From contig NC_133387.1 in assembly GCF_047511655.1 (NCBI RefSeq), positions 142,346,853 through 142,410,852 on the forward strand: a DNA stretch of 64,000 nucleotides, read 5' to 3'. The notes under the pieces are model-generated. The model was not told the origin of the DNA. It saw nothing but the letters and a program-made list of their open reading frames with translations, and made no database searches. The stretch comes from Castor canadensis. Its lineage: Eukaryota; Chordata; Mammalia; Rodentia; Castoridae. A program made the position numbers and the translations under genes. Shown here in pieces: positions 33,176-43,773 of this stretch. The number at the start of each line of letters is the position of its first letter. Positions within the stretch are counted from its first letter, which is position 1.

Positions 33176-33404
33176 CAAAGAGGGTTATTTGTAAGCCAAG
33201 AAGAGAGGCCCCAGAAGAAGCCAACTCTGTTGACACCTTGATCTCAGACTTCCAGCTTCTAGAACTGTGAAAAGATTCATTTCTGTTGTTTAAGCCACCC
33301 AGTCTGTGGTACTTTGTTGTGGCATCACTAGCAAACTAATGCTACAGTCCCCCTTTCCTTTTGAAAAAAGTCATTATGCAGTCCACCCTTAAAAAGTGGA
33401 AAGT

Positions 33405-33640
33405 AGCTGGGAGCTGGTAGCCCACACCTATAATCCTAGCTACTTGGGAGGCTGAGATCAGGAGGATGGAGGTTCAAGGCAAGCCCAGACAAATAGTTTG
33501 CAAGAACCCATCTCCAAAATAACCAGAGCAAAAATGGACTGGAGAAGTTGCTAAAGCAATAGAGTGCCTGCTTTGTAAGTGCAAAACCCTAAGTTCAAAC
33601 CCAGATCCCACCCAAAAAAAAAAAAAAAAAAAAAAAACAA
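33405..33640 (+). mobile_element. Composite B1+ID SINE
   Basis: CACACCTATAATCCTAGCTA ... CAAATAGTTTGCAAGAACCC, then ID unit and a long A-tail. Confidence 0.93.
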
Positions 33641-33714
33641 GTAGGAAGTCAGGCTCCACCTCCACAAATATTTCGTATAAATTAGCTATTTTCTTTGTTC
33701 AAATTGTTGAAGCT

Positions 33715-34165
33715 TTGGCCACTCACTCTTTTGGTGGGCTTCTGTGTCCCTGATACACCTCTATCAGGTGTTTTTCATTTAGTTTGTTTTCAGAGCACTT
33801 TCTTACTTTTCTAGCACTGAAATGCTCCAGGTTCATTCCTCCTGCAGTTCTAGAATCAACCATTTTTCCACAGAGTCCGGATTCTTTACGTTGGAGAATG
33901 GTATTAAAAAGAAAAAAAAGCCTCATTGATACTGGGGGGTTTAGCTTCTAGACTCCCAGTTACAGAGCAAGGAAATATATGTGTATATTAAACTTATGCA
34001 TGTACACATATCCATACTTTTATATGTAGCCACTTCATTAATATGAACCTAAACATAAGTTCACACTGATGGCTCAAGCTTTAATTCATTACATGGATGG
34101 TTCTAGTTTCCTCCTTGCTTTCAGTAAACTCTCACTCCACCAGTGGGAAATGTGACCCTATCTCT
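33715..34165 (+). mobile_element. Old L1 (L1MB-L1MD-like) 3'UTR
   Basis: TGGAGAATGGTATTAAAAAG, GAGCAAGGAAATATATGTGT and AAGTTCACACTGATGGCTCA follow the L1M 3'UTR order. Confidence 0.7.
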
Positions 34166-34167
34166 CC

Positions 34168-34285
34168 ATTTTTTTTTTTGAGACAGGGTCTTTTTATATA
34201 CCCAGGTTGTTTTTTAACTCTCAATCCTCCTGCCTCAACCTCCCAGGTATTTCCATCACAAGCATGTGCTACCCCTGGCTTGAGC
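34168..34285 (-). mobile_element. B1-type SINE
   Basis: GAGACAGGGTCTTTTTATAT ... CTGCCTCAACCTCCCAGGTA. Confidence 0.9.
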
Positions 34286-34782
34286 CTATCATTTTTAATT
34301 AGCAAAAGCAGGACAATTCCCAGGTATGTGTTAAGGGGTTCAGATGAGATAAATGGAAGTGTACTGGAGACTGGACTGCTGCTATAAACTCACACTCACC
34401 TCATCTCCATACCAGTTTGTTGCCCGCTTTCTGTACTGCATTTGTTTCTCTTTCACACTCTTCAGTCTGCCTGTAACTGATACAGTTTACATCTAGCATT
34501 CCTCAAAAGCCCTGTACTAGAGGCCTGGTTGCCAGCTTGGCTTGGCTACTGGGAAGTAGTGGAGCCTATTGGAAGATTTTAGGTCTCTAGAGATGTGTCC
34601 TGCAAAGACTGTGGAACCCCAAGCCCCTTCTCACTTTCACCTCCCTAGCTGTAGGGTGAGAGGTTTAGCTCTGCTATATACTCCCTGTCATGATATGTTA
34701 CCTCAACACAGGTTCAAGAGCTAGAGTGAATAATCATAGCCTGAAACCTCCAAAACTGTGAGCCCAAGCAACCCTCTTCTCT

Positions 34783-34842
34783 CCCTCTCTCTCTCTATCT
34801 ATATACACACATACACACATATATATGTATATATAATATATA
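34783..34842. repeat. (CT)n-(CA)n-(TA)n compound microsatellite
   Basis: CTCTCTCTCTATCTATATAC then ACACATACACACATATATAT. Confidence 0.93.
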
Positions 34843-34849
34843 TGTTTTG

Positions 34850-34925
34850 TTTTTATTTTTGGCGATACTGGGGTTTGAATTCAGGGCTTGCAGGTGCTGT
34901 GCCACTTGAGCCACTCGACCGGCCC
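34850..34925 (-). mobile_element. ID-like SINE nested in LTR
   Basis: GATACTGGGGTTTGAATTCA ... GCCACTTGAGCCACTCGACC. Confidence 0.9.
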
Positions 34926-34974
34926 AAATCTTTTTATAATTTGATTATCTCAATAACTGTGTTCCCCTCTCCTC

Positions 34975-35170
34975 CTTTTTCCTGCAGCACTGGGTTTTGA
35001 ACTCAGTCTATACTTTGAGCCACCCCACCAGCCGTTTTGTAAAGGGTTTTTATTTTTCAAGATACAGTCTCAGGAACTATTTACCTTGCAGGCTTCGAAC
35101 CTTGATTGTCCTGATCTCTGCCTCCTGAGTAGCTAGGATTACAGGTATGAGCCACTGGCGCCTGGCTCTA
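34975..35170 (-). mobile_element. Composite B1+ID SINE
   Basis: GCACTGGGTTTTGAACTCAG, then GTAGCTAGGATTACAGGTAT. Confidence 0.92.
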
Positions 35171-35194
35171 ACTTACCTTTATTCACTAGTTATT

Positions 35195-35510
35195 CCTTTT
35201 TTATTTTCTTGCAGTAGTATTTAAACTCAGGCATTCACACTTACTAAGCAGGTATGAGAAGCCATGCCTGCTGTCCTTTTTGCTTATTTTGGAGATAGGG
35301 TCTCACTTTCTGCCCAGGCCACAATTCTCCTATTATAACTTTCTCACCATAGCTGGGATGACAGACACTCACCACATGCCAGCTTTTTTCCATTGATATG
35401 GGGTCTCACAAACAGTTTTGCCTGGGCTGGCTTAGAACCATGATCCTCACAATCTGAGCCTCCCAAGTAGCTAGGATTGTGGGTATGTGCCCCTGGTGCC
35501 TGTCATGCTA
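35195..35510 (-). mobile_element. Antisense SINE cluster (ID, B1, B1-like unit)
   Basis: GCAGTAGTATTTAAACTCAG, GGAGATAGGGTCTCACTTTC and CCTGGGCTGGCTTAGAACCA in the same orientation. Confidence 0.85.
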
Positions 35511-35734
35511 TTCCTGTGCTCCATGCCCACACTTATCTCCTAAAATTATTCTCTCCAAATGATCACTATTAACTTCCAAATCTACAGGCCTTTCCTTGGG
35601 TCCCAGTCACACATTAACCACACTGAAACTTTTTCCTCATTTTGCCAGTGCCACTTGTAGAACACATCTCCCGTGAGAACGTGAATATGACACGAGTAAC
35701 AGAATAGACCCAAAATGTGAAAGAAAGATTAAGA

Positions 35735-35945
35735 GTAGTTCATTTTTTATTATGGGGAACTGATCTAGGCAAGTTTTCTGCCACTTGGCTACATCCCCAG
35801 TCCTCAGTTTTTTGAGATAGGATCTCACTATGCAGCTCAGGTTGGCCTAGAACTTCATACGTAGCCATGCTGGCCTTAGAACTCATCCTCCTCCTCTCTG
35901 CCTCCCAAGTGCTGGAATTAGAAGCATACTCCACTGCACCGGGAT
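35735..35945 (-). mobile_element. ID + B1 SINE
   Basis: TAGGCAAGTTTTCTGCCACT then GAGATAGGATCTCACTATGC with an internal partial duplication of the CTGGCCT..GAACT segment. Confidence 0.88.
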
Positions 35946-36189
35946 AAGGCAGTTCTTAAGTTTACATATAACCATATTAGGATATAAACTTGGTAGGAAC
36001 AATCTTAAATTACCATGGCTGGCAACATGAGCCACAGACCTAATATACAGGTGTATTCAAGCCAAATGTCTTATAATCAGTAGTCATCACTTTTTAAATT
36101 GCCTTTTACAAAGAACATTCACAGTGACTGCAGCTTCTCCGGATAGGTATCTAAATGGTTAAGAATTAAGGAAAGTATGAAAGGTAAGT

Positions 36190-36640
36190 GTGAGGGGTTT
36201 AGAGGTGTGTAGTTTCTTGTTGTTGTGACAAAACACATGAGAAAACAACTTGAACATTTATTTTGATTGTGTTTCAGAGGTTTCAGACCATGGTCACTTG
36301 GCTCCTTTGCTTTGAGGCCCCTGCATTCCATTCTTTTAGGCAGAAAATGGCAGGTGATAAAGTGGGTCACCTCATGGTGAACGGGAGGCAGAGAGAGAGG
36401 AAGAGGCATGGGCCAAGATATACTCTTCAAGGCAGTCCTTCAGCAACTTATGTCCTTCAGTCAGGCTCCACCTTCCACAGTATCCATCATCTCCCTAGTC
36501 CACTGACTAAGCAATGCATCAGTGGATAAATGATACAATCACGTCCCCAAAGCCCCTTCTCTGAACACTCCCCCTGGGATCAAGCTTTGAACTGAGACTT
36601 TGGGGAACATTTCACATTCAAACCACATGAGATTATGTAC
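36190..36640 (-). mobile_element. MaLR-type LTR
   Basis: The plus-strand end TTTGGGGAACATTTCACATTC...AAACCACATGAG is the antisense of the LTR start seen at 10765; internal CTTCTCTGAACACTCCCCCT. Orientation opposite to the copies at 10765 and 34475. Confidence 0.65.
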
Positions 36641-36667
36641 AATTTAAACGAAAAATCACTGTGCTGC

Positions 36668-36785
36668 TTGGACATTGTGGCCCTCATCTACTCAGAAGGC
36701 TGAAGCAGGACCATGTAAGCCCAACAGTTAAGAGGCCAGGCTGGGCAACAATGCAAGATCCCCCACACCCCAACACACACACACA
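36668..36785 (+). mobile_element. B1-type SINE, diverged, with (CA)n tail
   Basis: CTACTCAGAAGGCTGAAGCA ... CCAGGCTGGGCAACAATGCA. Confidence 0.85.
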
Positions 36786-37065
36786 AACCCACTGTGGCTG
36801 CTACATTAAGGATTGAAGTGGAGGGTGTGTGGGGAGAGCACGATATGGACACGGGAGCAAGAGTGAGGAGTGATATATATAGGAGGTATGGCAGTTGCCT
36901 AGTTAAAGAGACAGTAGCTTTTGGTATGGTGCCACTAGTGGATAGAAAGAAGCAAACCAATGTATTTTGGTGGATGTTGTTCACAGCCTCATCCAAAAGG
37001 AAGACGCGAAGACACCACCAAGGTTAGTTTTGAGTACCTTAGCAGGTGAATGCATGGTGCTATCA
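36786..37065. other. Unclassified intergenic sequence
   Basis: Nothing recognised. Confidence 0.35.
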
Positions 37066-37071
37066 TTTATT
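37066..37071 (-). terminator. ARPP19: Candidate distal polyadenylation signal AATAAA (ARPP19)
   Basis: Minus-strand AATAAA, the last canonical hexamer before SINE-rich intergenic sequence resumes near 36780. The hexamer near 37668-37673 is an equally plausible end. Confidence 0.35.
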
Positions 37072-39778
37072 GAAGATGCTGAAGAAAAAAAACCCTTGTT
37101 TTTATAGGCCATATTCTCTCAACTTCTTGCCTTTATGAAAATAACACTCCCATCTGCCTAAAACACTCTTCATCCTCTGCTCTCATCTGCTCTTACAGCA
37201 ACTCATCTCTCAAAGTCACCTCTAAAACACTTCCATGGTCTAGCACTCATCTTAATTACCCTCTAAGTTAAAGAAACCATTTCTCTAGACTTCCTGGAAC
37301 GAACTTTCTACCTTTTTCAGTATTTTCTGTCTTGCATTAAGGGATAGATATTTCATTCTCAGAAAACTGTTGTGTGCTATTTGTGTCATCCATTTTTCTA
37401 TATCCAATACTACTGCACTAGTGTTTTATACATCAGATGGAGAGGACTCACAATCCACAAACATTTCATCTTAATTACAAAGCTTTTACAAACAAGTTAA
37501 GGCTGCAAGGATTTCATCAACACACATTACTTAAACAAAACCTAAGGCTGTAAGTTAAATCTATTCCGCATATAGAAGTGACTGAACTTCAGAAAGTGTC
37601 TGGAAAAATATTAACAATTAAAGAAGACAAAGCTGCAAATTAAATCAATAACAATTAGGTAGATCAATTTATTTTTTGGGTATTTTACAAGTATAATTTT
37701 GGACGGACTATTTGACAAATTTCAGCATTAACTGCCAACTCTACAGACATGTTTAACAAAAAAGCATTTACTCTTGGCCCTTTTAATACAGGCAAAGTGT
37801 CCTATTGCATAACGAATGGTAGAGATGTAGTAATAGATTTGAGGGCATATTAATGAAGTAAGATGTTTTCTTTCAACTGCTAGTAACATAATACAAACAT
37901 ACATTAATGGCTATCACAACCATCAGTGATTTGTAGATTAAAACTTACAAGGTCTACTTACTTAGGTATAAACTAGTGAAACACTACTCAAAATGGCATT
38001 TTTAATCTGTAGACTAACCATCACAGAGGTTTCTTTGATCCCAGTTTTACAAGATGTAGTGGGGGAGCTGGGGAAAAAGACACAGGGAAACCGGCAGTGC
38101 GTGCTAAGTTACAGAGTTGGGATAGTAGTTCATATTAGTCCTTATCCAGATTAGAATAGTTTAGAAAACTTGTAATGTCCTAAATTTGGTATATTCAAAA
38201 TGATAAAGGATGAATAATTCATCGGTCTTAAAACCATTTAGTAAGTGCCTACAGAGGACTTTAGAAATACACAGGGATGTGGGTGTATAAGAGGAGATAA
38301 AAGAAGGAAAATGAAAAGTAGAAGCATGTTTGCTGGGGAATGTGAAAGGCCATCAGAGAAACTGCTTTGGTAACCACTCAAAAATTCCCATACACTACCT
38401 GCTTCTAGTAAGTAAAAAGAACAACTGATTCTAACTGTTGAAGTAGTAACAGAGGCCTTACCAGGCCTGCCTTGAATAGTTAAGACATTTTTAGGTCAGC
38501 AGCACAAGATTATTGAAAAATTTGTAGACTACAAATTCAATTCAAACAATCCCATCCCATTTACTAAGAATTATAAGATGGAGCCTTCAAGAATGAAATG
38601 TGTCTCGGAACCATATGAAAAGTAGGAGCTACTGGTCATGAAACAATTTCACACTTTAGTCAATTTTCATAAAGTATGCTATGTCCAACTTCAGTTTACT
38701 CTAACATTAATTTATAGATAAACAGGACAATGGCTAAAGTTAGCCATTTCTCAACCGAGAACTCTGAAATAATAGAAATGGAAAATTAAGCTCCGCTCAT
38801 CAAAATCTTCATTGAAGTGATTTAAAGAGCCTGTAGAAGTGTCAATAGACCAAGCTTTGAAACAGAAAAAAAAAGTAGAAAAATTTAAAGCCTCTATGTC
38901 AAGCACCAATAATCAAGGCTACACAATTTTACCTACAAATCCTTAATGACAGGTCTTTCCTAATGGAAAATCCTGAGATTTTAAGCACTGTGACTTCACA
39001 GAAGGCAGGTTGGTTTAATGAGGAAATTTACTTTTAATAAAAAAGACAATCAACAGCATTTTATTTTGGGCACTTACTCAGTATTTCACAGATCCTCAAC
39101 AAGCTTTGAGGTAGGTTACATATTAGCATGGTATTTTACAAATTAAAATTCAAGCAGATGTTATGTCACTTATCATAAACCACAGGAATCCCATCATGGT
39201 CAGGAATAACATGATCTCTGCTCTTTCAGATTAGTCTTATCTGATGTTGGAATTTAATGGTAATAGCTTGCAAATATTCATGAAAAACAAGACTAGATGT
39301 AATAGAAATTTTACTTTGGGGTATTTAAAAATTCTTAAATTTATCTTATAATGAGTTACACACATTGCAGAATAATCTACTTGCTCTTGTTACAAATGTA
39401 TTTATATACAACTGAACCATAAAATTAGAAATAAGCACAGTACTGAGTTTGTTGCTGCTCTGCCTTTTGGGGTGAGTGGAGCAGGACAATAAGCCATTTA
39501 AGTGCAGGTGCTGTGTTCAAGGCACCATCTACTGTAATTTAGAATCACAGGAAAGCAGGTATACTAATGGATCCAAGACCTAAAAAAGATGACTGGATGC
39601 AAAGGAGGTGAAGCTTTGTGCAAGTCAAAGACAAAGAGAAAAACAGTGTCTCAGGCTACTGATCCTCATTGTGCTACAGCATTACAACTTGGGAAAGAGC
39701 TCTAAGAAGATGGTAAATTTGTCCGGATAAAGTTCAGTAAAGTTCTAACTAGATAAACTGTAAGTACAATTAAATTAT

Positions 39779-39784
39779 TTTATT
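39779..39784 (-). terminator. ARPP19: Candidate proximal polyadenylation signal AATAAA (ARPP19)
   Basis: Minus-strand AATAAA about 1.6 kb downstream of the ARPP19 stop codon; use of it would give a much shorter transcript than the distal candidates. Confidence 0.35.
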
Positions 39785-39975
39785 AAAATGACATCCACAG
39801 AAGGAAATTCTGAAAGTTTTAAAACAGATGAATGTTTTATCTATCATGTAAATTACTCTAATTGTCTCAAGCCTAATTCTCTTAGCCCAACATAATTATT
39901 TACCAGAATTCTGCTTTTCCTGACATAGTTTCCTGGACCAGTCTTCTCAACTATTTGGTTCATTATAAAGTTCCC

Positions 39976-40060
39976 TTAGGGATAGGGATGTAGCTCATTG
40001 CAGAATGCTTCCCTAACGTGTGAGAAACCCTGTTTGATCCCCAGCAGAGAAATCTCAAAA
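39976..40060 (+). mobile_element. ID-like SINE, old, within ARPP19 3'UTR
   Basis: GGGATGTAGCTCATTGCAGA and CCTGTTTGATCCCCAGCAGA. Confidence 0.75.
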
Positions 40061-41392
40061 GTTTTTTTAATTTAAACTGTCAAATATTAGCAATACAGAA
40101 TTAAGTGTGGTTCACTGAGCAGCTAGAAAGAAACCATGAGAGTGTTGCAGAGCAAATTTAAAGAGAAGACATAGATACATGCTTTCCCATAAATTGAACT
40201 GCCCAATACCATGAGTCAAAGAAGATTTAAAAAAAAACAAGATTGGTGGGAGAGGAAGCAGAAAATGCAAGCCTTTTACTCTACTGTCCCCAAAGCTGAG
40301 TATGGAAGTAAAAAGTTTCTACATTTAGAAAGTTTATATAAATTACATGAGTTGCAATTTTCATAAATGCCAAAATGAAATGTTTTGCAAAGGATAAAAG
40401 ATATGCCTAAAGAAACACATCATATTTGCACAAGGCCACTGAAAGTCATGGTATTAGTAACAAACAAAAAAGTTTAATTCTATGGCAGACTGAGCAAAGT
40501 TTTCAGTTTTCTATATGCCCAAGATTGTAAACTATTCTTATTTTATAAAAGCTGTAATGATATTTTGTGTAGGAACTCTTGTGCTTCTAGTTGGCACATT
40601 ATCTACTTTCTAGTATGTGAAATTAATACAGACATTTGTGAAAGGTTGTGCAAAATATTGTATTTACAAAAATGGCACAAAAGTGAATGCAACAGTCAAT
40701 GCACATGCGTACTTCATTCACATCTTCAACAATGAAAGGAATTCTAACACTACAGAACTGAGAAAGACACTAGCTTCAATGATAGCTATTAGCACTGAAG
40801 TCACATAAGTTACACCAGAATGGACAAATATTGCCCAAGTAAAATTCTATATTGTTAAAGCTGAAACAGGTTTAAGGCCATTCAAGTTCAAGCACAGTTA
40901 GTCAAATCTTTTGGAGCCCCATCTACTTGTGTCTGAATTATGTTACTTTCCTTCCAACTTGTGGTCTTAAACTTCTGTTTTTACAAAATCCAAAAGGAAA
41001 ATACAGAGAAATCAATACAACAAAGATTAAATAGGAGTAACATACAAAGCTATAATTAAGATGAAGTAAGGAAAACCAAAACATTAAAATTGTAAAACTT
41101 TGCTTGTTACTTGTTGGAACCAGTCCTACACTAGGAGTTAGGTAATATATACAATTATTTTCAAGTAGATTACTTATGATGCTCTAACATGTCCTTTTCA
41201 TCAGTGCAGTGTTAAACTAATCAAAAACTCTACACATGTATATTCCCTTACAATAGCAGCACACACTACCGCTACCTGCAAAGCTGTCAGTCTCAAAAGA
41301 CTTAGTGAATGAAAGGAAACAAAAAGTGGGTAAGTAAGATATTAAGGAGAAATAACGGGAATTAGAAGACTCATGCAGTTCATCTCTTTTAA

Positions 41393-41563
41393 TCAGCCAG
41401 CCAGCTTGCTAGCAACGAGGGATGGTTTCCGCTGAGGAAGGTCTTGTGGAGTGGGAATGTGGTCACCAGTGACCTCTGTCTTATCCGGGGCTGCAGTAGG
41501 AAGTTGCTTGTTCTTCATCTTTGCTTTAGCCATGTTATAATCCCCAGAATCAAAATATTTTTG
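41393..41563 (-). CDS. ARPP19: ARPP19 coding exon 3 (residues 57-112, terminal)
   Basis: The exon follows acceptor CCTTGTAG and encodes [20 protein letters not shown] onward to the stop at 41393, ending SLVASKLAG. This is the conserved endosulfine domain core and C-terminus of cAMP-regulated phosphoprotein 19. FDSGDY holds Ser62, the MASTL/Greatwall site; phospho-ARPP19 binds and inhibits PP2A-B55 to permit mitotic entry. RKPS near the end contains Ser104, the PKA site. The frame joins exactly (phase 0) to the preceding exon, and the summed protein is 112 residues, the usual length. All key residues are intact. The family paralogue ENSA is excluded by the N-terminus and the synteny. Confidence 0.98.
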
Positions 41564-41599
41564 CTACAAGGAAAAAAAAAAAAAAACCAGATTAGATTT

Positions 41600-41880
41600 T
41601 TCCTTGCTAAGGAGGCGCTGTTCTGCTTGAGCCACAAGTCTAATCCTTTTAGCATTGGTTATTTGAGCCGGCACCCCCTTTTTCCTCAGGCCAATCTGCA
41701 TTGCAATTCTATTTACGCTTCTTCATATGAGAAGAGCATGCCACTGAGCCCAGTCTTTTCTTCTTTGAGGTGGGGGGTCTCATGAACTTTTTTTTGCTAA
41801 TGCTGACCTGGAGCTGTGATATTCCTGATGTTGGCCTCCTGAGTAGCTGGGATTACAGGCAGGAGCCCCTGGTGCTCAAC
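41600..41880 (-). mobile_element. Composite B1+ID SINE just upstream of ARPP19 exon 3
   Basis: Antisense ID (GCTGTTCTGCTTGAGCCACA) and B1 (GTAGCTGGGATTACAGGCAG). It ends about 37 bases from the exon 3 boundary. Confidence 0.85.
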
Positions 41881-42654
41881 TCAGATTAAGAGTTGAAAAG
41901 CTTTCACATACCTTCATATACCATTAGGCTGAATTAAGATGCAGATGTGACTCTACACTGACAATATAATATGAACTGGTCTAACAAATTTGAACAGGAC
42001 CATTAGTTAGATGAAACAGTTAATGCCTCTGTATTGAGTTCAAGCATAAACCAATAAACTGAGAGGTCAAGCAAGAACTCCTACCTTCAAGTTTACTTGG
42101 ACCAATCTGGTTTTAACATAGAACCCACAAGACTGACATCAAGTGATCCAGGAATAAAAAGTCCTGCACTCAAGAGTGAAAAGCAAAACTTTCATTTACA
42201 AACAGAACTACCACACAGAAATTCTTGCTTAAATGATTTTGAAAATAAAAATATAATTCACTAACTTGCATTTAAGATGTGGCAATGAGCTACCGGCTAT
42301 TAGTACTTTGTCATCTAAGATGAACATTTCTGCAAGAACTTAAATCATTTATTCAAACTAGGGCAGTTTGAAAAAAGTTATGATAAAATATAAATGCTAG
42401 AGTAATGGAAGAAATAACTTACTAAAAATTAACTCACTTAAAATGTACTTCCTTCATTTTTCATACAAAGACACTAAGTACAATACTGTTCATTTTAGTT
42501 GGAAGGAGGAATAAACGAACAGTCATGCTGTTTACAATAAAAAATACAAATTGTGATGACCGCTAAAATTAATCTTAGTAATTAATCTTCCTGAGTTCCA
42601 GAGTATTAACATGAATTTACTTGAGTTCTGACTTACACCTATCATGTTAGCATA

Positions 42655-42812
42655 CTTTTTTTTTTTTTTTGGCGGTTCTGGGGTTTGAACTCAGATCCTC
42701 CCACATTCCACCAGCCCATATTTTGTGTTGGGTATTTCTTTTGAGATAGGTTCTCATGATCCTTCTCATCTCTGCTTTCTGAGTAGTTAGGATTACATGT
42801 GTAACACACTTT
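42655..42812 (-). mobile_element. Composite B1+ID SINE, shortened
   Basis: GGCGGTTCTGGGGTTTGAAC ... GTAGTTAGGATTACATGTGT. Confidence 0.88.
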
Positions 42813-43428
42813 TAGTGAATGCCTGCTATGCATGAGGCACTGTGCAAGAGCTGGAAAGAGATATAAAGAAAATAGTCAAATACATCAATATCTAATGCTG
42901 TCTTAAAAATACATGGTGACATATATGGGTGCTCAAAGGAGGTCAATATAACTTGTCTGGGGATGGCAAAGGAAATAATACAGGAATGAAAAACAGCCTA
43001 TCTGGAGAGTGAATGGATTAAAATTGTCTTAGAGACTTCAGGAACACCTCAGGTCGTAAAATGAAGTAGCTGAAGACTCACGGCTTAGTATAAGACAGTT
43101 AAATGCTCCACGAAAAAGGTCTCATGTGCTGCCTCCCTTTAGGAGCTATTCTTTGATAGGCCACCTCTCACCTATGACCAAAGGATCTGAGGTCAGAAAT
43201 TGTTCTGGGTCACTATACAAGCATCATATGGAGCAGTAATAATGAAACTTGGGCCAGGCACTTCTGAGACTGCTGCAACTTCATTTGTCCATGTTTTAAA
43301 ATGAATATAGAAAAAAAATGTTCCAGAACGCTGATGCACTATATACTGAACAGCTGCTTCTGAATTTAGTGGCATTTGGAGAAAAACCAGCTAGTAAATT
43401 TCTTACTGTGTCAAAAATACCAAGTGAG

Positions 43429-43500
43429 GGCTGGTAGAGTGGCTCAAGTGGGAGAGTGCCTGTGTACCAAGTGTGAGGTCTTCAAGGGGGGTGGGGGTGG
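43429..43500 (+). mobile_element. ID-like SINE, 3'-truncated, with 18-bp duplication
   Basis: GGCTGGTAGAGTGGCTCAAG; flanked by TCAAAAATACCAAGTGAG at 43411-43428 and a one-mismatch copy at 43501-43518. Confidence 0.92.
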
Positions 43501-43681
43501 TCAAAAGTACCAAGTGAGAAATTTAACATTGCAAATTTTAGGCAGATTTCCCTATCACAAAGAATTTAGCTTCTACTAAAAACTATTTTATAGTAAGCAA
43601 AAGTTCATCACAACAGGATGTCATTAAAGTGCTTACTAGGCTATCTTGCTTAGGGGAAAGGAATTAAATTTCTTTACTGTG

Positions 43682-43773
43682 TTGGGCTAGAGGTATGGCT
43701 CAAGCAGTAGAGTGCCTGCCTAGCCAAGTGTAAAGAATTGAGTTCAAACTCCAGTACCATCAAAACAAATTTG
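43682..43773 (+). mobile_element. ID-like SINE with target-site duplication
   Basis: GGTATGGCTCAAGCAGTAGA; TTTACTGTG at 43673-43681 and 43774-43782. Confidence 0.93.

Larger units (their letters stand above)
32750..33350 (+). mobile_element. MLT1-like MaLR LTR, split by two SINEs
   Basis: 5' part to 32937 (GAATATGACTGGTCTCCTTA, GAGAGAAGACCATAGGAAGA) and 3' part 33176-33350 (GACACCTTGATCTCAGACTT, CCACCCAGTCTGTGGTACTT, AGCAAACTAATGC) follow the MLT1 order. The middle is occupied by SINEs at 32938-33070 and 33088-33175. Confidence 0.8.
34475..34965 (+). mobile_element. MaLR-type LTR split by microsatellite and SINE
   Basis: GAAACCTCCAAAACTGTGAG ... CCCAAGCAACCCTCTTCTC precedes a simple repeat (34783-34840) and an ID-like SINE; the LTR end resumes at 34926 (TTTATAATTTGATTATCTCA). 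Confidence 0.65.
37066..41392 (-). other. ARPP19: ARPP19 probable long 3'UTR
   Basis: Downstream of the ARPP19 stop lies over 4 kb of AT-rich sequence with almost no SINEs (one old ID-like copy at 39976-40060), unlike the dense repeats on both sides. Mammalian ARPP19 transcripts are known to carry long 3'UTRs. AATAAA hexamers on the minus strand are present at 39779-39784, near 39059-39064, near 37668-37673 and at 37066-37071. The distal end is therefore uncertain; I give the outermost candidate. RNA 3'-end data would fix it. Confidence 0.6.

Noticed and set aside
32750-33350. Possible endogenous retrovirus
   Set aside because: Only MaLR-type solo LTR sequence is present; no gag, pol or env homology was seen near this or the other LTRs.
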